A DNA stretch of 64,000 nt from Krasilnikovozyma curviuscula (lineage: Eukaryota; Basidiomycota; Tremellomycetes; Cystofilobasidiales; Mrakiaceae). Position numbers and translations under genes: made by a program. Shown here piece after piece: positions 13,401-25,529 of the stretch. The stretch lies in NCBI GenBank assembly GCA_014825775.1, contig MVAQ01000052.1, positions 45,334 through 109,333 of the forward strand. The letters are read 5' to 3'. The notes beneath the pieces are model-generated. The model ran no database searches and was not told the origin of the DNA. It saw only the letters and a program-made list of their open reading frames with translations. How positions within the stretch are numbered: the first letter of the stretch is position 1; the number at the start of each line of letters is the position of its first letter.

Positions 13401-14880
13401 ATCGTTCTATCACAGCGCCAGGCTCACCGGTCAGCCCCTTCGGCTTCAATCTCAACACGGTCTCAATGCCCAAAAGTGCCTCAGTTATGTTATCATTGGA
13501 TCAACTCCCAAAAGGACCCCGGTGGTCTCCGTCACTCGAAGTGTCTCCACCAGCAACGGCCAAACCGCAACATTTTCCGACGTCCTCAACAAACACCCTC
13601 CCTGATCCAGTCTCGACAAACTTCACCATCCAGTCTCGGCCTCAGCTTGGTCCCGTCAGAACTCGAGGGATCAGTTTGTATCTGCCAACCCCCGTTGGAG
13701 GCTGGGATTCTGTCGGCGAGATCGACTCAGGCTACTTCGGAATCTCCCAATCTGCCGTTCAATCACCTGAGAAACTCCGATTCTGGGACGATGACGATGC
13801 TCCGTTCTTCCATGAAAACAGAAATTATAGTCATGGGCCCAGCAATACCCTTCAGGTCAACCCGCACGTCTCAAATACTCCCACCACAACATCGCCAATC
13901 TCACCTCGAACTCGATCGCAGAGCGAAGCTAGAGCCCGTCGAAGAAGAACTCTGGCGGATATACCAGATGACAGTGAATTCTTTGAAGTTGTCACGAGAA
14001 GACATCGGGAGTCGAGGGTCAGAGGACATTCGGTCGATTTCTCTGAAAGCACCAATGCTGATCAGCACGAAGTTGAATGGAGGGATCAGATGAGATGTTT
14101 GTTTGTCCTGAGAGAATTTATGAGGACTGAACGTGGATATGGAGAGAAGTTAGAGAGTTGGTCTCGAACAAAGACACCTGTGAGTTTTTCATGGGTTCTG
14201 AGTCCGTGCTGACTGTTTGTCGCTAATCCTCTGCGGTTTTTTCCAGACACTACCTGTAGTTCTCGGCCATCGACTGGAATCACTTGTCCAACTTTCATTC
14301 TCGATATCAGCCAAGCTTTTGGATGATCCATCTCTTTGGGGGCTCAGTCAAGCGTTCGTCAACCTCGAGGCTGAAATGCTAGAAGCCTTCAGTGCTTGGG
14401 CCGGCGTCATTGGCGTCTGGATCGGTGTTGGTGTTGGCGAAGATGGTGTGTTGAAGAGCAAAACTTACAGTAATGAGAAGGGTGGGCTTGAAAAGGATAG
14501 GACTGCGGACCGGTCGAACACCTTTTCCGATCTGGTCATCATGCCTGTCCAGCGCGTCGCTCGATACGTACTCCTATTCAAAGGTGAGCTGATTCTCTGT
14601 TACATAAAGAGTAGTAGACCATAATTGATCTTTTGAAAACGTAGATCTCCTCTCTCACACTCCAGTCAACTCGCAGGAGTACTTCCCACTCCTCCAAGCT
14701 TTGGCGGTCGCCCAACGAGTCGCATCCAGGACTGATGAGGCTCAAAAGACGGACGTATCCTCTACGAGACTTGCATCTCGACGAAATTCCCGTAACCCAA
14801 CCATCAAAAACCGCACCGAATGGAGTTTCCGACGATCTGATGGGCGAAGGCCGTCAGCACCCACGATCACTGTCGCCTAA
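10456..14880 (+). CDS. Rho guanine-nucleotide exchange factor, DH domain at C-terminus
   Basis: Predicted activator of Rho/Rac/Cdc42 GTPases in polarity and cytoskeleton control. A very long Ser/Pro/Thr-rich region without predicted fold fills roughly the first 1,050 residues (exons from 10456, 10836, about 11795, 12140-14180). The DH domain starts near 14075 (WRDQMRCLFVLREFMRTERG). It continues over exons to the most conserved helix, VIMPVQRVARYVLLFKDLLS. The frame then ends about 60 residues later at TITVA. No PH domain follows before the stop at 14878. A Gly/Val-rich insert (VIGVWIGVGVGEDGV) lies inside the DH domain. Introns near 10691-10835 (about 145 nt) and 11845-12139 (about 295 nt) are long for this locus, and the second could hide a further exon. 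The DH call is firm; the partner GTPase is unknown. Confidence 0.85.
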
Positions 14881-15918
14881 CCCTACAACAAAATACGCAA
14901 TCAAATCTGTTGCTACAAATATATTCTCACAACTGTGTTTGTATTACTGGATCCTCGATCCCCATCAGAATTTCTTGTCCAATTAGTAGTCGCTATCCCC
15001 TTTTATCCCTGACTTATCAAATCTTGCATTTCTGTCTCTTAAAAAAGCACGCATCCGTGCCTCTTTCTTTTCTAAACGTTCTGTTGCATTGCCATAAATA
15101 CCCCGCTATACATTATTCACACTCATCAACCTTGTTCCCTTTGCATACCTTGCTCTCCTAACGACACTTTAATTCTATGGCTATGTTAATCTCTGGACAG
15201 TTTATTGGAGGTTCTACCTACTTAGTATTTATCAAGCTCTGTTATCAATTGCTTGTCATGTCAAGATTTATGAAGGAATTGAAAATCTCTATTAATGCGC
15301 TTAGGTCTCTCTCTGCCGCTGTCTGTCTACCGACTCATCATTTGCGTGCGCGTCATGTTCAACGTTGTCTGTGGCTCGCGTCCCCAGAGGGCAACGACGA
15401 GAACGCTGCCATCTTCGACTTCTCGCTTAGTGCTCCACAGATGGCTAAGCTGGGTGCGTTAGATATCAAATATAGGGTTTGTTCTCAAAACCCATTGGAG
15501 ACACAAATGTCCAGCCCGCGTATCCTTGGGATGGGGAGAACGTCACGCTGCTGTAAATACCACAATCAGGCCATATGGGTTGCGGTGCCATCTCCTTTCA
15601 TAGATTACTGTATGCACAATGTACGCTTGAAGTTGCCTGTGACTTGAGACTTGAGAGGGTTTCGTGATGAAGCTATTGCCTACCTACATTGAGCTTGCCG
15701 CCAACGTCCATCTTCGAGTTCTCATCAGTCTCGGAAACGCTGCAACCTGTAATTACCCCTTCCACCTGAGATGACTGATGAGATTCTCAAATGTTGATGT
15801 CATCCTCTCTGATAATGCTTCTTCTAGAGGTTAAGCTAGGTCCTCAAATGGCCTCCCCTTCAATCTAAAGAAGCCGTACTTCTGTTCCCAACAGCATACA
15901 ATAAGCGATAAATCCACA
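14881..15918. other. Intergenic region with one uncertain 156-codon frame
   Basis: About 1.04 kb between two genes on the same strand. A frame at 15177-15647 (+, starting MAMLISGQF) is open for 156 codons but shows no recognised domain. Its composition is rich in Cys, His and Arg, and there are no neighbouring exons. It is left uncalled. The rest looks like the 3' region of the RhoGEF gene and the promoter of the phosphoesterase. Confidence 0.25.
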
Positions 15919-18900
15919 ATGGTCTCAATCCCACTCCGACCAACATCCTCAGGCGATACTCGACGACGCCCTGGAGATGCTACCCACCGTCGCTCCTCTT
16001 CCTACTCGACGCCCCGAAAGCCGCCAAAGATCCCAGCATGGCTCTTCTGGCCATTACTCCACGTTCGAGCACTCTCACCACCCGTACTGATGCTCATACT
16101 ATTCACCGCTTTACTGGCGTCCCACTTTGTGTTACTGAAGCCCACGAGCCCGGCGAGGAGCATGAAGATCGGGTGGCAGGCTTGGGACGTTGTCGAGGTT
16201 GGATCAATGACGACTGCGACGGAGCAGACGGGAGAGACCGTGGATGAGAAGGTGACGGATGATTATGATGTGGATGTTGGGCTGCCGTTGGATGTATGGG
16301 ACCCGCTGCTGCTGCATAAAACCGGTTGTGAGTTTCTTCCCCGTCTTTAGCTGCCTAACCCACTAGGCTGTGAGCCTTCCACCGAAAGAAGTATAACTGA
16401 CACTTGCTTTATGTCTTTTCGCTATTGTCTTTTTGGCTCGCTCGAATGGTATAGTGACGGAACTCTCAATCCAGTCGTGCCTAGGTAAAGAGCTCCGTCT
16501 CCCTATTCTTCCAACCTTTCTCAAAATCCCATCGGTATCTTGTAGCTCATCTTCTTCCTTTTCTTAACCTCTGTTTTATCGAACAACTGTAGCTCCGTGG
16601 ATCTACCCAAAAGCCTGTTATCCAGCAACGACGCCTGAGGAAGATGCGACGAAGGGAAGCTGGGTGGTCAGTTTTGTGCTCTTTCTATCTTTGCAACCTC
16701 CGCCACTCACACCCATCCTCTCAAATCTCTGTGGGGTCTTAGAGGGTCGAGAAGGACGTCAACGCTAAGTCAGGGCTGTGGTGGCTGCATATCTACTATC
16801 GAAGGAGTCGAAGGTTCGATGGTCAGTCCTCTCCAAGCGTTCAAGACCGAGATCTTACTTGGATGCAATATCTGTTTCTGAAAGCTGACAAGATCCTCCT
16901 TTTTCTACTACTGCACATCTCTGCTTTGGCCGGCCCTTCTTTGTCACCGCTCTTCTAGTCCCATTCATTACCGACGTCATTGTGCTCGAACCCAACGACT
17001 CCTTGCCGGTCGGATATATCCTTGCAAGTGGAGACGATTTCAGCTCTGGCGCCTGGCCGCGGCGCAAGAACAAGAAACTCGGGTACCGGCTAGAGACTCT
17101 AGACGATCTTCGTCGCCGTCGCCGTAGAAGCGCGATCAAGAGACAGGATGACAAGGATGACGAGTCGGATCATCCTGGTGTCGATATCGACTATTCTGAA
17201 CTTCTAGGAGACGAAGATGAAGAGCCCTCCGCACCATCTCCGGCGTCGTCGTCTTCTTCAACGACCCCAACATCAAACAACTCGACGACGGTTCCAGATA
17301 TCGAACCCACCCTCTCAGAGGAACAACACATCGTCACTGAGCTAACCCTTCTGTACGGCTCCGGCCCACCGCCATTCGGGTTTACGACCATCCCATCTTC
17401 GTCTGGAGCTAAGGATGCCAAAGTAGTCACGCTCGAGGACCTGCCAAGTAACGGGGTGATGAATAAAAAGAAGTGGGGCGCGGCAGAGGTTGCCGTTATC
17501 GTTAGAAAGGGAGTCAGCAGAGCGCCGAAGGTTGAGAAAGTGGTGTTTGGGGACGACGGTAATTTCAAGATCATGCAGGTAAGCTTTTCTCTGGCTTGAG
17601 GGTAACCATTTTCATATTGATCTTAATTTTCTTCTCGTTGTTATCTTAGATCGCGGACCTGTTAGTGTCACTTCATACTTAAGTCCGTAGACTTAGTTCG
17701 ACTGACCCTTTCGCTTTTATTGCCTCTTTTCCAGACATTACTCTACTCCCTCAGGCTACTGTCGAGACGTCGAATCATCTTTTCGCTGTGAGGGAGATCC
17801 AACGTCAGAAGAACTCATTGGCCAGGTGCTAGATGTAGAGAAACCGGGCTTCGTCGTGTTCAGTGGTGATCAGCTGAACGGACAGGGAAGCAGCTGGGAT
17901 GCAGAGAGTGTTTTAGCCAAGTAAGTCATATTTCTTTACCTAGGTGAAATCAAAAGCGATGATTTCTCACACAACAGAATCTCTCCTTTAGGTTCGCAGC
18001 TCCTGTCATCGCCCGAAAAATCCCCTGGGCGCTCATATTTGGCAACCACGATAGTGAGGAAACGACGCTTTCAAGGGAAGGACTAATGCGCTACGTTGAG
18101 CGGATGCCGTACAGCGTTTCCTCACGCGGTCCGGCTGAGGTCGCTGGTGTCGGAAATTACCTCGTCAAGGTGTACTCTCCGGACGCTAGTCGGATACATC
18201 TGCTTAGTCTTTATTTCTTGGACAGCCATGACTATATGAAGCAGAAAAACCCTTTTGCTCAGCATGTGAGTTTGAGAGCACATCTTTCTGTTTGGAATTG
18301 TATGAGGAGCTGAACATTTGCCTCTTTTTGCTCTTTATCTTGCCTTTGGTGAATGGCAGAAATATGACTATATCAAACAAAATCAAATTGACTGGTACTT
18401 GAAGACTTCTGCTTCGGTAGCTAGTATCGAACGCCCCTTCACACCTGATGGAGTCGATGATCTAGGAGGGATTTGGAAAACAAAGAAGAGTACAAAGCGG
18501 AGGCTAGATGAAGAAAACGAGAAGAAGCAGACAAAAACGCTGAAAAAGCCAAATGCATTGTCAGTATTTGCTTTAATCACTTGCGGAAGTTCTTGATCCT
18601 GATCAATAATCTTCCTCTGTGACAGGATGTTTTTCCACATCCCACTCCCTGAATCTGTCCTTCCTCCAGATATCTCACCCATTAACTCCGAGCCTCTTCA
18701 TCTGGGTCAGAATGAAGAAGGTGACGGAGGATCCGAGACAAACTCATACCTCCTGGCTAACGGTCTCCTTCAAGCATCTGACGGCACGGTCCAGCTTGGC
18801 GATGGGATAGGAGGACAGCACATAGAACCAGAAGTCAAGGTTGTAGGAAATGGACATGTGCATACTGCGGATGACTGTGGGAGGCATCAAGGTGTATGGT

Positions 18901-19153
18901 TGTGCTTTGGAGGGGGTGGCAGCTATTCGGGGTATGGTAAAGTTGGGTGAGTACAGTCCCTCTGTCATCTTCTCTTCTTGATGGTTCCAAACTTAATCGC
19001 AACCTTTTTCCCCTGAATAGTTTCGAGAGGCGTTTTAGAATCTACGACGTCTCTAAATGGGGTGAGAAGATTACGACTTACAAACACACGGACTCTGGCG
19101 CGATAATAGACAAGGAAGATCTCGTTGGTGGAGATGCACCGGCCCTTCGATAG
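15919..19153 (+). CDS. DCR2: DCR2-like calcineurin-type metallophosphoesterase, membrane-anchored
   Basis: Related to yeast Dcr2, a phosphoesterase linked to cell-cycle entry and the unfolded-protein response (family knowledge). About 780 residues over eleven exons. A basic N-tail is followed by one hydrophobic segment (PPVLMLILFTALLASHFVLL, about residues 52-75), suggesting a type II membrane protein. A variable domain has the fungal Dcr2-type motif LPVGYILASGDDFSSGAWPR. The metal site reads QIADLHYS, then FSGDQLNG and FGNHDSE, and later YFLDSHDY and FFHIPLPE. The C-terminal part runs DCGRHQGVWLCFGGG to the stop. The D of ADLHYS lies in an 11-nt exon (17650-17660). A low-complexity Ser/Thr/Asp patch (about 17160-17290) interrupts the region before the catalytic core. 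The start ATG is the first in frame. Confidence 0.88.
17650..17660 (+). other. 11-nt microexon of the DCR2-like gene
   Basis: The upstream exon ends ATG CAG before a GTAAGC donor. The 11 bases at 17650-17660 follow TTATCTTAG and precede a GTTAGT donor. The next exon starts after TTTTCCAG. Only joining all three gives MQIADLHYS, the first metal-binding motif of the phosphoesterase. Confidence 0.8.
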
Positions 19154-19529
19154 TAATCTCTTACAATAAGAGCATCTTGTGTATGGCAATGGCTTTATTT
19201 CGTATACTTTTCTTTGTGCGCAAGCTCGTCTTGCATGGATTTGTTGTGATGAGACAGTGTAGGGATTATGATTGAATTTGACTACACAGAATGTTTCTCC
19301 TTTTTTCAATATTTCTTGTAAAACAACTGATGTCATTTATATTTTGCTGCTGGTTCCTGGCTTCCGTCTGTCAGTTGTCAGCAACATCGGCAGTTCCCTA
19401 GTCGCAAGTTCCGCCACGGATGGGACAAGAATAAATATTGCCCAATAAAAGGACGTTCAAATCAGAATCCAATGGAATATATTCTACAACATTTTCTTAG
19501 TACCCACAGTCAGTGAATCCCACTGGAAA

Positions 19530-21294
19530 ATGGAACCTGCCGTCGACACATTCGTAACTCTCAGAGACATTGGTTTAAAGCATGTCGCTTCTAAAATTGG
19601 TGAGTCCTAGGGCAAATAATTACTCGGTAGGACTTTGAGAAGTATGCTGGAGATCAAATGACTGACCTTGTTCCTTGAAACTGCTGGCTTCATCCACTCT
19701 TTGGATCTGTCTCATTCCCAGGTCGCAAATGGGACATCATCATGGAGAAGGGAGAAGGACTCTGGGTGACTTCAACAGATGGCAGAAAGTACCTTGACTT
19801 TACTTCAGGCACTGGTACTACCAACTTGGGGCACTGTCATCCTGAAGTTACTATGGCTGCTCAAGAGCAGTGCGGCAAGATCAGCCATGCTCAGGTGAGG
19901 CCATCTTCAACTTCCTTCTTGAAGAAGCTGTTATTATAACTTTTCTGGATTTGCAGTGCGCAATCTACATGAATATCCCGTATCTTCGTTTGGGTTAGTG
20001 CCAAAGTACCATCGATTTAATGGTTACTGTCCAATACTAAGATCCGGCCTCTCATTCTGTTAGTGCAGAAGCTTTTGAAAGCAATGCCATGTCCTCATCT
20101 AGATACCTTCTTCTTCTGGAACTCAGGCTCAGAAGCGATCGACGTTGCGATCAAAGTGGCACGTCGATGCACCGGCAGGAACAACATCATTGTCTTTCAA
20201 GGAGCTTACCACGGTCGAACGTACGGTGCTGCTTCTCTCACAACCTCAAAGACTCTCATGTCCGAAGGGTAATGTTTTCTTGTTGAGATCGATTAGCGTA
20301 CTGCTGATTCGGCATTCCGCTTCTACGTTTGTGACTGCAGAGTCGGGCCCATTCTGCCAGGAGTGTTTACGTCGCCTTTTCCTTATTGGCATCAGATGGG
20401 ACTCCCAGTAACAACACCAGAATCCGAGCTAGTTAGACAGGCGTTGTTCCAGCTGGAGCTTGTTTTGACCCAGAGAAGCGCTCCAAGTGATACGTGAGTC
20501 GTCTTTTTTTCCTTTGACGCTTCGTTTCAAGTCCCCGTGAAGTTCATCAAATGTCCTTTTAGTGCAGCCATATTCTTGGAACCCGTTCTAGGAGAGGGAG
20601 GATATGTTCCAACACCGGCTTTGTTCATCGAAGGGGTCGCAGAGGTTTGTAAAAAACACCACATTCTCCTCGTCGTGGATGAAGTTCAGACTGGGTTTGG
20701 ACGGACCGGGAAACTCTTTGCTAGTAAGAGCTTTCTCTAAAATCTCTCTTAGAATATGCTGACGTTTTTGCGTTTAAAGTTGAACATGCACCTAAAGTCC
20801 AGCCAGACATCCTCGTTATGGGAAAAGGACTCTCAAACGGATTCCCGCTCTCCGGTATATCTTGCTCTAAAAAAATTATGGACACTATGGCGGTTGGTTC
20901 TCTTGGTGGAACTACGGCCGGGAATGCAGTCGCTTGCGCTGCAGCAGCTGCAGTCGCTGATGTTTTCGCATCACAGGACATCTTAAGCAACGTCGAAATT
21001 CGTTCAGCGCAGCTCTTCACTGGTCTCAGAGCAATTCAAAGCTCTCCAAAGACTGGAAAAATGATTGCAGATGTTCGCGGTGTAGGGCTAATGGTAGCAG
21101 TAGAGTTCAACAAGCCTGTCGCTGTGAAGATACAAGATCTATGCGGGGAGAAAGGGTTACTATTGCTGACCTGCTCGATGTTTCCCACCATCCGGTTTAT
21201 TCCTGCTCTAGTCGTAACGGAGGAGGAGATGAGTTTGGCTCTCAACATCTTCACGGAAGCTTGCAATGAGGTCGCTGAAGAAGTAGGCTTGTAA
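19530..21294 (+). CDS. Class III PLP aminotransferase, 4-aminobutyrate aminotransferase-like
   Basis: Transfers the amino group of GABA (or a related omega-amino acid) to 2-oxoglutarate; PLP enzyme. About 450 residues over at least seven exons from the ATG at 19530. Visible motifs in order: [39 protein letters not shown] with the phosphate-binding [17 protein letters not shown]; the acidic motif [17 protein letters not shown]; the PLP lysine in [14 protein letters not shown]; and [14 protein letters not shown]. The C-terminal domain ends [11 protein letters not shown]. No mitochondrial presequence is obvious. The stop is only 85 bp from that of the convergent Zn2Cys6 regulator. Acetylornithine or beta-alanine aminotransferase activity is possible; the family call is firm. 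Confidence 0.88.
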
Positions 21295-21379
21295 ATATGT
21301 TTGTAGTCCTCACTGATGAGTCTTGACAAATTCATGTTGCCAGAACCGTAGTAAATGTTCAGATAAATAAAAGGAAATT

Positions 21380-23703
21380 TCATAGCAGTATCGGACTTCC
21401 TAGCTCGATTGCAAGTTGACGCCAAGTTCTCTCTTTATCAGACCAAACCTCTGCCAAGATCTTTGCGACAAATGAGGGTCCGATTCGACCTTAAAGCAAT
21501 ACAAAGTAAGCCAGCAAACTAAATCACCAGCCCAAGTAACTGGAATACTTACTCGACCATCCCGCCCGCTTGATGAAACTTGAAACAACCTCACGGTGGC
21601 TTCCAATCGCACAAGATCCGGCGATTGTTAAAGGTAGCAACAGACCAACTTCCTGTCCGATCAACGCACTATCTAAAAGATCAATCACCGACTTGATACA
21701 ATTCTGCACGCGGTAGTCTTCACGAGATGTTTCGAATATGTCGACCAGGATGAGGATGCGGAGAGCACAAAACATGATCTAGAGGATGGGAATTCGACGA
21801 TCAGCGCAGAAACCGTCTATTCTTTGTAAGTGACACCTACTTGTGATCCAACAGAAACTCTGTCTTTGCTTCTAGTGGCCACTTCAAACCTGAATGCAGC
21901 TTGAATGTCATCATCCAACTCGATTGCATCAGCCTGGAGTTCCATCATGGCGAGTATGTTCCCATTCGCTTTTGACACCTCCCTCTGATTCACCAGATCT
22001 AATACCTTCTTCGATAATATCCAACCTGAGATAGACACACCAAACACAGATGAGAGTTCGATCCCTTCGAGAGAGTGTTGATGGGTCTTAAGTGATGTGG
22101 AGAAGAACGAGGGAGATGGTCGTTTAGTGAAGCTTGAAAGTATTTCATAAATGGAAGACATGAGAATGGCGAACTTGGAAGGTGCAGATTGAGCATCCGG
22201 ATGAGTGTTCAGGGCTGCTCGACAGTTCTTGATTGGAAGATCCCATAGCAGACTGTCGCCGTCAACGACTGAGGCAAAGTTGCACTGAATCACACAGACA
22301 CAGCTTTCATAAAAATTGAGGACTGACAACAAGGAAACTGGTGGGACTAACCAGTGCCATAGTTCCAGCGACGAGCTCTCTAGTTTTCATCCTATGATCC
22401 TCATCAACATCCTCATCGCGTAACCGACCTAACACCTTACCTAACAACCTAATAGTAAGAACTTTATGCTCCTTCGCCATTTGCTTCAAACTGTAAATTA
22501 GATCTTCACTGTCCACCAAACTCTGATTCGCCAGCATCAAGTTGGCCTTGTGGGTCGCGCTCGCGTACAACAGCGCATGCAATGCCGGATTAGCCCTCGC
22601 TGGTGAGTCTGTAGAGCTCAAGACTAGAGGAAGCGAAAACTTTCGAAGAGGGTTGGTATGAGAGACGTCGACGATAGCTGTACCGATTGTGGAGAGGAGC
22701 GTGGTGAAATGGTGGAGGAGATCGAGGTAAGATACTGGGAGCTGCGATAGAATGGGGGGCGGGAGGTGGGTCGACGAAGAAGGTGACGGAAAGGCCAGCA
22801 TACCTAGGGCAATTTGTGATTGAACAGATAAAGTGACGTCGACAATGGCGGTGGTGTTGAGAGCTGTGTTGGATTCGTTGACGGTTACGAGAGGTGACGA
22901 TGAAGACGCGCCCCCTCTCAGCATAGTGTCAACATTACAGTCATTGGATAAAGACGAACACTCGGGAATGTTGTTGATGTTGCTGATGCTGCCCGAGACA
23001 TCGTTGCTTTTGACAGAGACAGGTGAGGAAAAACAACGGATGAACATAGATAGACCGTTGAGACTTACGGCACCATGCCAGAAAGATAGTCTAAATCAAT
23101 TTGTGACATCATTGTCAGCTCTAGAGGAGATCTGTGAGCAGGGCAACCGCAAGGAGTGGTGGTGACAAGAAAGCCGCATTACGGTCAACATTTATCACGA
23201 CGGGCAGAGATGTATGATACTTCTCACCTATGGTGCATTTTGCCTAAAATCTCTCCTCTCTGGTCCAATGAATCCGGTTGTCCGCTTGGTGAGAACGGGG
23301 TCCCGATCCTATTTCCATTCTGGACCTGATGTCTAGGTCCCACCGCTGCCTCAGTTTCCTCCCTCGCAAGCCACACACCATCATTCAAGGATTTGTTTAC
23401 CAGTTCTACTTCTGCTATTTCTGATGCTGGTTCTGATGGACGTGTTTTTCTTATCCCAGGATTGTACTTGAGCTTTCTCGGTTTGTAAGGTACGTTTCCT
23501 TCTCGATCATAGCAGCAGGTCTTTTGCAGCTTCTCACATCTCGAACAGACCGGTTTGTCCTCTGAACACTGATGAACAAAGCGAGCTCAGTCAGTTTGGG
23601 TGGCCAAGGGAGACACAAAAAGGACCCAGGTCACCTTTTTTTTGTGAGCTCGACATGCAGTACAGCCTACTCGAGACCTATGAGAGAATACAACTTGAGC
23701 CAT
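21380..23703 (-). CDS. Zn(II)2Cys6 fungal transcription factor with Fungal_trans_2-type C-terminus
   Basis: Sequence-specific regulator. Seven exons read cleanly: 23703-23635, 23568-23228, 23131-23069, 22989-22352, 22284-21841, 21778-21553 and 21489-21380. The ATG at 23703 starts MAQVVFSHRSRVG. Across the first intron the joined frame gives C-x2-C-x6-C-x6-C-x2-C-x6-C (CTACRAHKKK then CSEDKPVCSRCEKLQKTC), a perfect binuclear zinc cluster at residues 14-41. A linker of about 100 residues follows. The helical C-terminal half contains PALHALLYASATHKANLML and ends LLLPLTIAGSCAIGSHREVV then ILAEVWSDKERTW, typical of the fungal-specific regulatory domain. It is convergent with the aminotransferase gene, which may or may not be a target. 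Confidence 0.88.
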
Positions 23704-23936
23704 TCAACGAGTTTTGGAAGAGGCTGCCTCTTGGAAGGGGGATCAAAGGAGAAAATTGCCCGAGCACACATTCCGTGGCGGAATAGGCGACTATTCACTA
23801 TCAGCTTTCACATGGTTCTCAGAATTAATAAAAGACATAATGATGATGCAACTAGAAGCAGAAATAGACTGGAAAGACAAATAAAGAAATTATACAAGAC
23901 GACTGCAGAAATATACAACGAACAACCTGTATGCAG

Positions 23937-25529
23937 CTACTTCAACTCGAAGAACCTGATGCGACCCGAGTCATCTCCAGCGATCAACACATGGACATCT
24001 TTGCTAAGATCGAAGACGAATGACATCTGTACTGGTGGGGCAGGTTCTGAATTTGACCAAAGTTGGTTTCTGATTTTCGTGAACTCCCACTTCTTGTTCG
24101 AAACGAAGTTGTAAACAACGATGGAGCCGACCTTGGCGAAGTAGTAGGCGATATAATCCCCTTGGAGTTGGCGTGACCAGTTCAATACTCCGTTAGAGGC
24201 ATCAGTTGGGGAAGAATTCCATACAAGAGGTTGGGTGAGACGTTTGTGGGTGAAGGGGTTGGAAGGGACCGTGACGATGTCGACGAGGTTGGTGAGATCA
24301 GCGTGATTGTCGGCTGGTCGTTCACTGGCGATGACGAAGTTGTCTACACCTCCTTCCATTCTATCCCATCTCAGCGTCCTGAGTAACGCATCCATTCTCC
24401 ATGCCTTAAGGTGCCCTTCATCCCCTTTCGAATTTGTTGCCTCGTAGATCATGACGTGTTGCTTCCAATTAGCGCTGTGGGAGCCAATAGCGATGTACCG
24501 AGAGTCTGGGGACCAAGCACCGATCGATGAGAGACCGACTTCGTTGGTCTCAATGATGGTGTTGAGCAGAGCGCCGGTACTTGAGCACCAGATCTTAATA
24601 GTTTTGTCCCATGACGCCGTTGCGAGGAGCTTAGAATCAGGGGACAAACCATACCAGACAACTGGATCTGAGTGATGCAATGTGTATTGTACGGCTTTGG
24701 AGGAGACGTTGAAAGCGTGAATCTCGTTAACACCGTATGGGAAGAACAACAAGGATCCGTCGGGGTGGAAGACAAGGGAGTCGAGACGGATAGACAGAGT
24801 CGAGTTGTCGGAAGGTAATGGGAGAGGTGTACTGATTGCTGCAAAAACCCAGGTGTAGGGAGATTCGACGCTGGAGGAAGTGGTGTATGTTGATGGATCG
24901 AACTTCAGCGTTTCCATAACCTCCTCGTATCTGTGCCCTTCGTCATACCATTGATGTTCCTCTTTTTCACCCACCTTCACGAAGAACTCTACGGTACCCC
25001 TTGTCTCTTCAATATTTTCAACCAATCCAGAGACGCTCCTCAATTCCTCTCCCAGCTCCCAGAGCTGAACTTTAGATTGATCAAGTGGGCCATCGTCCCC
25101 AAGAACCTCCCATCTAGATCCAACAGCGACGAGTGAGCTATTGGTAGGGTTGAAGGAGATGGAAGTAATGTTGCCTCGTTGCATTAGAGAGTGGGCCCGC
25201 TGGGGCTTATGAAGATCGGAGATGTTGAAGATATCGACAACTCCGGTGCGACCTGTAGCAAGCAACGTTGAATCCTGGTTTAAGACGAGCAAGTCGATTT
25301 TGTTCCAAGCTGGACATCCCCAATTGGCACCGAAGCGACCGCCTCTCCAGTCAGTAGGGAAGGGCCACTCCATTGGGTGGCCGGGGGCATGGACGGCCTC
25401 GCTGCCTTGCTGCTCAAAAGGAGATCGAGAGGGTGGGTTCGTGTTGGACAGAACCACCTGTTCATTGGAGAAGAAGGTTGGGAGGGAAAGGGCCAGAGGC
25501 AGGAGGGAGAGGAAGGGAAGGAGAAGCAT
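23937..25529 (-). CDS. Secreted WD40-repeat-like protein, single exon
   Basis: One uninterrupted frame of 530 codons. The first 17 or so residues (MLLLPFLSLLPLALSLP) form a signal peptide. The rest reads as a beta-propeller: LLVLNQDSTLLATGRTGVVD, ITSISFNPTNSSLVAVGSRW, the canonical repeat GLSPDSKLLATASWDKTIKI, and GAWSPDSRYIAIGSHSANW. The chain ends with HVLIAGDDSGRIRFFELK. At least seven N-glycosylation sequons (for example FNIS, GNIT, DNST, FNVS, NWS) fit export through the secretory pathway. No transmembrane segment or GPI signal was seen. WD40 propellers are normally cytosolic or nuclear, so a secreted one without introns among intron-rich neighbours is unusual. Function unknown. A TATATA element lies about 150 bp upstream of the start (25677-25683). 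Confidence 0.87.
   Translation of the reverse strand: MLLLPFLSLLPLALSLPTFFSNEQVVLSNTNPPSRSPFEQQGSEAVHAPGHPMEWPFPTDWRGGRFGANWGCPAWNKIDLLVLNQDSTLLATGRTGVVDIFNISDLHKPQRAHSLMQRGNITSISFNPTNSSLVAVGSRWEVLGDDGPLDQSKVQLWELGEELRSVSGLVENIEETRGTVEFFVKVGEKEEHQWYDEGHRYEEVMETLKFDPSTYTTSSSVESPYTWVFAAISTPLPLPSDNSTLSIRLDSLVFHPDGSLLFFPYGVNEIHAFNVSSKAVQYTLHHSDPVVWYGLSPDSKLLATASWDKTIKIWCSSTGALLNTIIETNEVGLSSIGAWSPDSRYIAIGSHSANWKQHVMIYEATNSKGDEGHLKAWRMDALLRTLRWDRMEGGVDNFVIASERPADNHADLTNLVDIVTVPSNPFTHKRLTQPLVWNSSPTDASNGVLNWSRQLQGDYIAYYFAKVGSIVVYNFVSNKKWEFTKIRNQLWSNSEPAPPVQMSFVFDLSKDVHVLIAGDDSGRIRFFELK

Noticed and set aside
15177..15647. 156-codon open frame in an intergenic region
   Set aside because: No domain, no splice partners, odd Cys/His/Arg-rich content; likely chance. 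It would need transcript support.
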